From the NCBI GenBank assembly GCA_038502055.1, contig JAXRKN010000045.1:7429501-7493500 (forward strand): a stretch of DNA of 64,000 nt, in the 5' to 3' direction. This document shows positions 51,073 to 64,000 of the stretch, in pieces. Every line of letters starts with the position of its first letter. Within the stretch, counting starts at the first letter, position 1. Under the pieces are notes generated by a model. That model saw only the letters and a list, made by a program, of their open reading frames with translations, was not told the DNA's origin and did not search any database. This stretch comes from Tanytarsus gracilentus. Its lineage: Eukaryota > Arthropoda > Insecta > Diptera > Chironomidae. A program made the position numbers and the translations under genes.

Positions 51073-54000
51073 CTATGCTAAAATCTCTTCGTCATCGCTA
51101 TCGGACGCCACATGATTACTTCCATCCAACAAAACTGACTCCTCATTATGATTAACCTAGCGAGTGATGATAAAATTAAATAAAAAAGAGAGAAAATTAT
51201 TTTAATTTAATTTTAATTGAAAAATAAAGTGATAATTAAATTAAAGCGAAAACAATCAAATGATGAAGTCATTAAACAAATCAGAATTTTATTCTGTACA
51301 ACGCAAATTCAGACCACATTGAGTAGAAAATGACGTTGATAGGAATGGAGAGATTTTAATGTTAGTTAAGAGTTATCAATGTAAGGCCACGTGGGAGTGG
51401 TTTTATAAATATTAAGGAGCGTGATAGATATTACAGAGGAGTGGTATGCACACTTTAATATCCGCAGAACTGTTTTTAGAATGAAGGGAGAAAGTCCACA
51501 CCAAAGCAATTTATCATTTTTTTGTTATATCGCAAAATATTTTTTGTTAGTTTATCAATTATCCAATCACCAAAATTAAAAAAATAAATTTTTCTTACAA
51601 GCACAACTTAAAAGGGTAATTTTGCAAGGATAAAGCGGTAATTTCAGTTCTAGCGACAAAATACAACATTGGGCTAATTTAATATTAAATCATCGTCATT
51701 CATGTTCTGCGAAGAGAAGAGAAGAAATTTCCAATAAAAATTGTCAGAGATTGGCGTGTGAAAATTTAACAGATCGTTCTGTCAGACAATTGTAAAATTG
51801 AAAGGAAAACTTACTCGAGAGTATCGAACATTTCTAGATCTCGAACGGAATTTTATCATGCTGCAAAGAATTTCTCGACGTTCAGGATTTCTAAGTACTA
51901 CGAAGAAGGCACCGAAGGCTAAGACGAGGATGAAGACGAGAATCAAATATCCTGAAGGAAATAAAATATAAATGAAATTCGTTAAATTTGTTAAATTTTT
52001 TATCTCACCCATTGAGAAACCTCCGTGATTTTCATTATCACTCGAACTCTTTTCGGTCGAAGTCTCTGTCAGTGATCTCTCCGTCACATAAACCGATAAC
52101 TCCTTTACAGTGATATTAAGTAGTTTACAGGCAATAACTGACTCACTCGTGACTAAGATTTCATCCTGTGTTCGAAAAAAAGAAGACGATTGTAGTTAAG
52201 AACCGCAAAAAATAAATAAAATAAATCTGTTTGGAATTTCCATTGAGATTAGCAAATGTTTTTTTTCCGTTATCACCACCAAATGGAATGGACATATGTA
52301 CGCATTAAATTTAATATTAAATTGTCAACAGCATTAGAAGAAAAAAATTAATTTTATTACAAAAATGCTTAAAACTTCTCAAAATGCGGGTCAGTCGGAA
52401 TTTTTCAATTTTATATTGGGTGCTGGATTGACCTTCAATTTTTCATCAGATAAAAATCTATGACGGTGATAAATTAATTTTCGAAGACAACCCTCATTAA
52501 ATTATTGTTAAACAAGAAAAATGAATTTATTTTAAAATTTTGTCACTTTTTAACCATATGCAAAAAATAAAATAATTTTCGGGTTGTAAATTTTCAGGTA
52601 AAATAAAAAATAAGTTTTACGGAAGGATAATTTAAAACTTTATGGCTGATGATAAAAACCAGTGTGGGAAAGTTTTAAAATTTTCTAGAACCAATTTTTA
52701 CGTCATTCTGCCCTCATCAAAAAAAGTACTTACACTCTTAACGACCATCAATGTGTTGTTGTTCGCACTGCATTTCAGCTGCACTTCCACTTTCTGATTA
52801 TCTAATATGACGAAAATTAAGTGTTGCCAATTTAATTACGACTCTCAATTATATGAACTCACCCGCTTTTAGATATTGTATTAGAACCATTGATTGTCTA
52901 TAATTGATGGTGAATGTCTTTTTCACTGAGCTATCACAGATATCGATTTTCGTTGATTTTTCATTATCCTCGAAAACAGCTATCGGTCTCAAATCGGCAC
53001 TCACGTTTAACTTTTCATTCAACAACTCGCATGAATTTGCTTCACTTTTTAGGCTTATACGACGATTTTTACAGAGGATATTGGTTGGAAAATCAAACGC
53101 ATATTGACAGTGCTCTATCGACTGTAAAATTGGATTTCCTAAACCAACTGTTTCATCGCAGAAAAATGTAATCTTTGTCAGGATATCTTCGGTAGGATCG
53201 GTCGGACATTTGGATCCCTTAAAATATTTCATAATCACTGCTGTTGTGTTGTCCTCGTGTCGCTCCTCTGTCGACATCGAATACTCGAAATGACCTGGAA
53301 TAAAAATTGAGTGGATCTGACAGTTTTAAAATTGGGTACCAATGACCACTCAAACTCACCCAAACTAAGTTCTTCTTCGTGTTTTTCTCCCACAATCGTT
53401 GTTCTACATACGGCTGTATTTCCATGACAATTTAAGCTATATTTAGAGTTGAGTGGCCTGCATACGTTCAATAAATATTGCACTTTATGTTCACTCGTCT
53501 CATTTGGCAAAGCCTTTTCATTAACTTTTGCCACATAGTTTCCTTGATAATCAATTAAAGCGCTGAGATTTATTTCCTCATCATTTGCAGTTTTCGCAAT
53601 GCAATTTTTGACATTGGCATTAGCAAGGAGGCTTTTGAAATGTATCACAATGTCACAATCATCCTCAACGATCAAACTAACTTCGTCCTGTTTGTCGTCT
53701 GCGACAATGAATTCTATTTTTGTTGAAAGTTTTCTTCCTTCGGCATTGCACTGAGCGCCATTTTCGTAAAGTAGGAAAACATTTTTAGATTCGTCAATTT
53801 GCAGTGATGAATTAAAAATTCCAGCATATTGAATTTGTCTTTGATTTGCGCTTACATCAGTCACGATGCAACTTCCAAAATGGCCTTCACATGGATATTT
53901 CGCAGCTCCACATATTGAGAAGTAAATTGATCTTTCAGTCTTGTTTGGATGAACAGCTCGATACTGAATTCCACTCAGCGCACTAAAATCATAAAATTCA

Positions 54001-55365
54001 CCATCGGGCGTTGATAATTGACATGGCTTTTCGTTGGCACACGCAAGACCTGTTTGCCAGTTAAATTTGTGAATACAATCGGAAGTTCCCAAAAACTCGG
54101 GATATCCGTCGCCATCAATTAAGTTATCGCACTCGAAAATAATTTCGGACGAAAAGTTTTTATCCTTTTCACAAATTTCCGTGCTTGTAAGTTTGAGCGT
54201 TACTCGGCCATCCTTTTCGTACTTAAAGTTCGATGTCATTGAACCCATGTTGATGAATCTTCTTGACTCATCAGTAGCACTCGTGTTGACATAGCACACA
54301 GTCGTGCCTGCGTCACACATCATATTGTGCCCATAAAGAATTGGAAAGCCAATGTGAAAATTGCTTGCATTTACGACTTCATGATTCGACGATTGAAGCG
54401 ACTTAAAATTGAGAATTTTATTGTTTGGTGTCTTTACTGTCATCACGGCATTCTTCACGTGATCAGGCTTTGGCAAGCATGCAAGTTCTGTTCGTAGAAT
54501 TATATTTATCACGCATTGATCTGAATGTGGAAAAACGCCGAGAAAATCATTTTTCAGCGGCGAATAATCACAATGGAGGATAACGTTTGTGGTAAAGTTT
54601 CGAATTTCATCGCATTTTTCACCGGTATAAGAAAATCTTATTTGACCGTCACCAAAATGAATTTCACTATCGTAGCCTAGAAAGAAAATGTTGAGCATAA
54701 ATTTATTCACAATGTTGCTCACTCACCAATGACGATCTCTTTTGAATTCGCTTTTGCGAAGCATGCAGCTGCAGTTTGATTGTTACAGCGTCGCGAGAGC
54801 TTCTTGCATACATTGAAGTAATAGTGACCCATTTCATTTTCATCATCCGAAGCAAAGTGGAAACCGAGCTCACTGCTCAAGTGCTTAAGATCAAACGTAA
54901 AATTTCGCACCGCATCTTTTACAGAACATTCGCCCTCAATGTCTTTCTATTTTCGTTTCAAAATTCAAGTGTGTGTGCACATAGACAATTGGAAATAAAG
55001 AAACAAAGAAAATAATCATCAAGATAAAAAGTTTCGATGACGAAAATTGATAATTCATAATTGATAATATTTGGGGCTCGTTTGGAAATTACATCGGATT
55101 AGAGAATTTTTTAATAATTTTTTTATTATTTGAGAAAAAAATCTAATCAGAAATTTTATAAAATTATAAAAAGTTCATCGTGACACAATTTACGATCGAT
55201 CCCAACAGGTGTCTTAATTATGAAAAATTTGATCAATGCAATAGACTCAAGTGACCTCGTCGACTGCAATTAAAGTTGGATATTTAATGTACTTACAGCT
55301 TCATCGACAGCCGATATGCTGCTCAAAATCACCGATAACATAAAAAATCCGATTTTCCCCTTCAT
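51073..55365 (-). CDS. Lerp: Lerp: cation-independent mannose-6-phosphate-receptor-like lysosomal sorting receptor
   Basis: Eight exons give 827 residues in unbroken phase: 55365-55297, 54946-54727, 54676-53360, 53294-52863, 52801-52734, 52165-52009, 51951-51815 and 51156-51073. The ATG begins a signal peptide (MKGKIGFFMLSVILSSISA). The lumenal part holds about five CI-MPR-type repeats with spaced cysteines and a recurring C-x(5-7)-F/L-[ST]-x-x-[IV]-x(2)-[CV] pattern (CDEIRNFTTNVILHC, CEKDKNFSSEIIFEC). A membrane span starts at 756 (YLILVFILVLAFGAFFVVL). The basic tail ends in DSDDEEILA (819-827), an acidic-dileucine-like signal of the GGA-binding type. Five repeats and a similar length fit Drosophila Lerp (about 890 residues), which carries lysosomal enzymes from Golgi to endosome. 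The last exon is only 28 codons; without splicing at CGA|GTAAGT the tail would end nine residues later and lose the sorting signal. The exon 2 acceptor is pyrimidine-poor and is the least certain junction. Confidence 0.88.
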
Positions 55366-55827
55366 GTTAAGTAATTTGTGTGTTTTTAATCTTTTTTGCT
55401 CTTTAAGTACTCTCGACTAAATTAAGACTTATTACTACAATGTAATACTTTTGCTTAAACTACTTAAAAAAATATTTCTTTGCTGGCAAATTTCTCAAAT
55501 TTTCTTTGCACAATGATTCACAACTTTTTTGTTTTCATTCACGAGTTGTTGTTGCTGTAATTAAAGGGTAATGTTGTGCTTTCTAGGGTATTTAATTAAA
55601 TAAATTTATAACCCTGACTTTTTTCAAAATCAAATTTGAAAATGAAAATAATTGAGTTCACTTGTGAAATTAATCTTTTTTTTATAAGCACCGAAGTTAA
55701 ATGGAATTTATTAAAGGCAGTCAATTTTAACTCGTTGGCCGTTTGAGTTCACACAAAATTGTACTCTCGTATACTGAAAAGAGCTTTTGCAACTAATTTT
55801 ACAATAGTTCGTTATTTTATCAAATTT
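55366..55827. other. Short intergenic region Lerp / VRK
   Basis: About 500 bases between the Lerp start and the stop of the VRK gene, both on the - strand. It should contain the Lerp promoter and the end of the VRK transcript. No clear TATA box was seen. Confidence 0.4.
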
Positions 55828-55833
55828 TTTATT
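55828..55833 (-). terminator. Poly(A) signal of the VRK gene
   Basis: AATAAA on the - strand, 40 bases past the stop codon at 55873. Confidence 0.5.
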
Positions 55834-55872
55834 GTAATCAAAAATGAACAATTAACGATAAGAAACATCATG

Positions 55873-57576
55873 TTAGGTTTTAGCGAACTTTCCCTTGTAG
55901 AAGCCAGCCTGATTACTAGTATCCTTGTCCTCATCGGCGCCTTCCTCAGTCTTCTTTTTATTCTTATCCTTTCTGTTAACGGTCACTACTAAATCACTGT
56001 CATACGAAATGTCAAGATCGAAATTAAGAGTAACTACCTTCTTTGAGCTGGTTGACTTGCTCTTGAGCACAACCTGACCTTTCGCAGCGGCGCTTGTCTT
56101 TGCCTTCTTCGGTGAATCATTTGAGCTTTTATTTTCGCTCTTTGACGATGTTTTTGATGATTTCTTTTTGGGAGCTTCATCTTCGCCTTCGTCTTCAGAA
56201 ACTTCCTTATAGCGAGGCCTCTCGCGAACACGTTTTGACTTCGAAGTTATCGGCTCTTCTTCAGTGTCAGAACCGAGTGGGCTGGGAACGACTTTTGCTT
56301 TTGGCAGTGCTGTTTTCTTTGACGGACCTGCTGCTGCTGTCTCTCGTGTCTTCTTCGCGGGACTTGCATTATCACGCGTTGTGCTATGTGGACGTTTTGC
56401 TGGAGACTTTGCAGCAGCTCTTTTCGTTGGCGATTTAGCAGCGATAGTTGCCTTGCTAACAAATTCTAATTTTCCACTATTTGTCGCTTTCAGTTCCTTC
56501 AATCCGCTCTCAAACATGCCACGAATTTTATCGTAATCTGGCTTTGAGTCGTGTTTTAAGCTCTCGACATATTTCATGAAGACAACAAGATGTGATGGCA
56601 CGGAGGCAGTTCCAAAAGCAGATTTAAGGGACTTTTCAACGTCTTTCATAAAGCTTTCTTTCAACTTTTGCACTTCGACGGGCTTGTCAAGAATAGATTG
56701 TGAAGCAGTCCAGGGCAATTTTGCTCCAGCCCATTCGATGAGGTTGTATGCGAGAATTTCAATATCGCCACGCATTGTTGGCACGCCATTGTGAGAGTCA
56801 CGTGATAAATACTCTATGGTTCCATTGTGAGCTTTTTTGGGATCAACTTTATACTCTTTCGTACTGTAATGACATGCAAGACCATAATCAATAACATGTA
56901 CATGTTCATCACCGCTCTTTCCGAAGCCGAGGAGGATATTTGTTCCTTTTAAATCCATGTGAACATAAGTCTGACTATGAATGAAATCGAGAACATTAAT
57001 CAGTTGCCAGCCCAAGCGGTAGACGGTGTGAAGAGGAAATTTTCGATTTTGCTTGAGAAAAATTTCCCAAATGTTTTGACCATATCGAGGCATCACTAAA
57101 AATCTATGTTTTAATCCTTCTATCTCCTGTGATCCACTTCCAAGGAACACTGGCATTCCCAAGTATTTAATTTTCTTTTCTTTCGAGAACTTATCGATGT
57201 CATCTTTCTTGGCGTTTCGCATATAAAAGTGCATCTCAACGAAGAGTGGTCCATTGTCATGTGGTTCCTAAAATAGAGCAATTTAAGAACATCCAGACAT
57301 TAATGATCCAGTAGATATTTTAAAAAGTTATGAAATTAATTTATTACTCACCAATTTAACAACAAAAGGATAGTCATCTACTTTCTTTGCACTCGCCAAT
57401 GCATCACAAGCTGAATAAATCTCGCCAAATCCTCCAATACCGATGCTTTTTCCGATTTTCCACTGTTTCTTCTGATTGTCAATTAAAATACTTCCCGCTT
57501 TAGCCGGTTTTGGCATCTGATAGCCATTCTTCTTCTTAACTGGCTTCTTAGCTGCTGCTTTAGGCTTGGATGCCAT
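55873..57576 (-). CDS. ball: VRK-family nuclear serine/threonine kinase (ballchen/NHK-1)
   Basis: Two exons, 57576-57352 and 57267-55873, with an 84-base intron (TTG|GTGAGT ... TTTTAG|GAA, phase 0), give 539 residues. The kinase domain has glycine loop IGIGGFGEIYSA, lysine strand FVVKL (end of exon 1), catalytic loop YVHMDLKGTNILLG (Asp180) and VIDYGLA (DYG at 202-204 in place of DFG, as in VRK and CK1 kinases). GTIEYLSRDSHNG is the VRK-type activation segment. After about residue 350 the protein is a low-complexity tail rich in Lys, Ala, Pro and Ser with acidic patches, as in Drosophila ballchen (about 600 residues). Ballchen phosphorylates histone H2A and BAF in meiosis and germline stem-cell upkeep; that role is family knowledge. 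Met before Asp180 replaces a usually small residue, but all catalytic residues are kept. Confidence 0.94.
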
Positions 57577-57885
57577 CGTGTGAGTCTCTAATAAGCTTAA
57601 TTAAATTATATTAACAAGAAAACGAGAGAAAATAATTTTTCAACTTATAAACAACAACAAAAGCCGTTGGACTACGAGGGGAAGATAAAAAATTCAAAAA
57701 TTTTGGCGGGATTTAGTAAATTTAATTAATTTCTATTAATTTAAAGAAATTAGTTATATTTTTAAGATTTAAAATTCATTAATAGAAATTATATCATCAA
57801 TATACAGCGACAGTGATTAGAACATGTAAACTTAAGCAGATATTTTGATTTAAATAAATTTAACAAATTTTTGAAATGTAAATTA
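57577..57885. other. Short intergenic region VRK / RPB2
   Basis: About 370 bases separate the VRK ATG from the RPB2 stop. It holds the VRK leader and promoter. No clear core-promoter motif can be named. Confidence 0.4.
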
Positions 57886-57891
57886 TTTATT
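57886..57891 (-). terminator. Poly(A) signal of the RPB2 gene
   Basis: AATAAA on the - strand, 57 bases past the RPB2 stop codon. Confidence 0.5.
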
Positions 57892-57947
57892 TTCAATTCT
57901 CTCGTAATGTTTCAATTATAAACTTATCTCTAATTATTCTTAAAAGT

Positions 57948-61763
<3,816 letters not shown>

Positions 61764-62446
61764 GACTATTGCGTTTTATCGCTACTTATGTCCCTAAAAA
61801 TTATTTAATTCTGGAGTTATTTACTTGATTATAATAAATTTTTCTTCTAGATTGTTTTTAATGTGTCTTAGCGAAGAAAAAGTGAAGCTTTGTTGCGACG
61901 AAAAAATGGGGAAACTTTTAGTAATTTGACGATTTCATTTAATTTAAACAGAATTATTGTATGAATATTAACAAATGAGTTTTAAAGGTGATATAATGAT
62001 TATTTAATTATCTAAATATAGTTTAATTATCAAAAAATACAAACTAAAAATAAATTAAATTTTGAACACTCCCCAAGAATGTGAAGAAGCGGAAATTTAA
62101 ATAAAAATTATACGTTACAAAAATAATAAAATATTTCTTTAGTTTTAATTATTTAAATAAGCAATCATATGAATTTTAATTAAAAAATCGCTTAATCGAC
62201 AAAAACAATAGAGACTATTTTTAAATAATACCATGACAACCTCAAAAACTCCAATTCAGGTAAAAGTACATTTAAAAATTATTTTCAACGTATATTGAAA
62301 TTTTAAATACTTTCGACGCTCATTCGACAGCCGAAATACAAGAGCCAAGCGAAAATCGAAAAGAAGTACATCACTCAGAATAAATTCGTCAATCTGACAA
62401 CATCTCTCGATTTAAAGTTAGAAAACAGTGAATTAAAGTATCTAAA
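61764..62446. promoter_or_regulatory. Divergent promoter region RPB2 / H2A.V
   Basis: 683 bases separate the two head-to-head start codons, so both promoters lie here. I see no TATA box at a useful distance from either gene. On the RPB2 side a possible leader acceptor (AATTTTTAG|GGACAT, near 61.80 kb) suggests a noncoding first exon. The least AT-rich stretch near 62310-62360 is the likelier H2A.V start zone. Confidence 0.45.
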
Positions 62447-63385
62447 ATGGTAAGAAAGTAACGCCAAAGTATTGATAATGGTGTCCATTAGCTTAAAATC
62501 ATCAAGTTTCGTGCAAAAAATTGAAATTTCTACGAATTAATGCGAGAACTTTTCTAACCTCTGTGAAAATTTCATTAATTGTTTGCTTTTGTTAATTAGG
62601 CTGGAGGAAAAGCCGGAAAGGATTCAGGAAAAGCAAAGGCCAAGGCCGTATCTCGTTCAGCTCGCGCTGGTCTACAGGTAATTATCGAAAAATACTTGAA
62701 AGATGCCAAAGCATCAATTTCCCGCCACTAAACTAATTTTCTGTGTTTTTCCTTAAACAGTTCCCAGTCGGTCGTATTCATCGTCATTTAAAGAATCGTA
62801 CAACAAGCCATGGACGTGTTGGAGCTACCGCAGCCGTCTACAGTGCCGCTATTCTGGAATATTTGACTGCTGAAGTGAGTACTGGATCTTTACCTTCCAA
62901 CTGGATCTTTTGTACACATAAACCGACGCGCGCCAAATGAGCGCCATTTTGTTTTCAAATTTCTTCCTTCTCTGTGATGTTATTCGTTTCTATACGTCGC
63001 TCTCACGCTCCTTGGCGTTGGCATTTCATTCAGAATTTCTCTAAATTTTATGAAAATTTGTTGATGCATCAAAAAGATTCAGTTGAAAGAGAAAGAGAGA
63101 GATGGACAAAAAAAATTATGTTGTCATGTAAAAATGACCGTTAAAAATACCCTCGTATACATAACAATTTTACTAACTGCATACAATTTGTTTCATAAGG
63201 TTCTCGAGTTGGCTGGAAATGCATCAAAGGACTTGAAAGTGAAGCGTATTACTCCTCGCCATCTTCAGTTGGCCATCCGAGGAGATGAAGAACTCGACAG
63301 TCTTATCAAGGCGACCATTGCCGGTGGTGGTGTCATTCCACACATCCATAAATCGCTCATCGGCAAGAAGGGAGGACCCGAATAA
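62447..63385 (+). CDS. His2Av: Histone variant H2A.V (H2A.Z type)
   Basis: Four exons give 126 residues: 62447-62449 (the ATG alone), 62600-62677, 62761-62874 and 63200-63385. Splices are ATG|GTAAGA, CAG|GTAATT and GAA|GTGAGT, with acceptors ending at 62599, 62760 and 63199, all phase 0. The protein starts AGGKAGKDSGKAKAKAVSRS and carries the H2A.Z signature: FPVGRIHRHLKNR, HGRVGATAAVYSAAI, DLKVKRITPRHLQLAIRGDE, GGGVIPHIHKSLIG. It replaces H2A at promoters and in heterochromatin. The end is GKKGGPE and stop, so the long tail ending in SQAY that gives Drosophila H2Av its H2A.X-like damage mark is absent. Introns make it a replication-independent variant gene, not a cluster histone. Confidence 0.97.
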
Positions 63386-64000
63386 TGGACTTAAGCTAAT
63401 TATTTTCCGACATTAACTGCCTTGAGTTTCGACACTACAAAAATAAACACACACACACACATTTGCTATTGATACCGTCAAAGTTAAATAGTAAAATGCA
63501 TCATACAACAATATATTATATAGTTTAAGGACTTTCTTCTCCAGCTGATCCACAAACTTACGAAAATATTCTTATTTTTCTACGACTCTTCTTTTTTTTT
63601 GTTTTAAATATTTTTTCTCTTCAATTTAAGGCTTAATTTAGATATATAGATTGTAATGATTTCTTGAAAGCAATTATAGGAACTTAACTGTATTTCAAAA
63701 TCGATGAAATAACCATCGACAAAAAACCTTTCAAGCATTCAATTAAATTCCTATTATTGATCAATTTAGAAAATCCAAAAAAAAAAAGATTGACACGTTT
63801 GCTTATTAATGAGAGATGAGGTAAATGAAAATATATTTTTTAAAATCATTCACAAATTTGAGTTTTTGACTATTTTCTTTTTCGTTTAAAATGAGAGACG
63901 ATAAGATTTACCCTTAACATGATCGTAAATATTATGAAAAATTTAGATAATGATAAATTGAAAAAAATGTGAATAAAAAAATATAAAAGTAATTTTTTGT
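63386..64000 (+). other. H2A.V 3' UTR and downstream flank
   Basis: A possible poly(A) signal AATAAA lies at 63442-63447, next to a short CA microsatellite (about 63447-63462). Further AT-rich sequence runs to the window end with no gene. Confidence 0.45.

Overview
The window looks like nuclear DNA of a dipteran insect, probably a lower fly such as a midge. It is very AT-rich, has many short introns (about 50-60 bases), GT/AG splice sites and AATAAA-type signals, and encodes several proteins closely resembling Drosophila ones. The midge placement is inference. I rebuilt the gene models by eye from reading frames and splice sites, and each model keeps its phase across every junction.

Layout: (1) 1-1208, + strand, 3' end of an unconventional myosin, probably myosin XV, with its C-terminal FERM domain. 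(2) 6831-2101, - strand, a two-exon gene for a 1558-residue protein combining ankyrin-like repeats, an HExxH zinc-peptidase-like motif, a hydrophobic segment and a NACHT P-loop NTPase. This is the most unusual gene here. (3) 6846-19980, gene-poor, with two small inverted-repeat elements. (4) 23239-19981, - strand, a complete Toll receptor with its TIR domain split by a short intron. A broken copy of part of its ectodomain lies about 2 kb upstream. (5) 25.6-51.0 kb, a second gene-poor stretch with a composite tandem-repeat element (29.5-31.2 kb), a segment duplicated from 13.9 kb (35.5-35.9 kb) and a GTCY-microsatellite element carrying the same tandem monomer (44.7-45.5 kb). (6) 51.1-61.8 kb, three head-to-tail housekeeping genes on the - strand: Lerp-like lysosomal sorting receptor, VRK/ballchen histone kinase and RPB2. 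(7) 62447-63385, + strand, histone H2A.V, head-to-head with RPB2.

The right-hand cluster is ordinary chromatin, transcription and sorting machinery. The left half holds two proteins with innate-immune-type architecture, Toll and the NACHT protein. Nothing in the sequence shows that they work together. The two deserts flank Toll and may hold its regulatory DNA or a long 5' leader intron. I found no tRNA, rRNA, CRISPR array or intact transposase gene.
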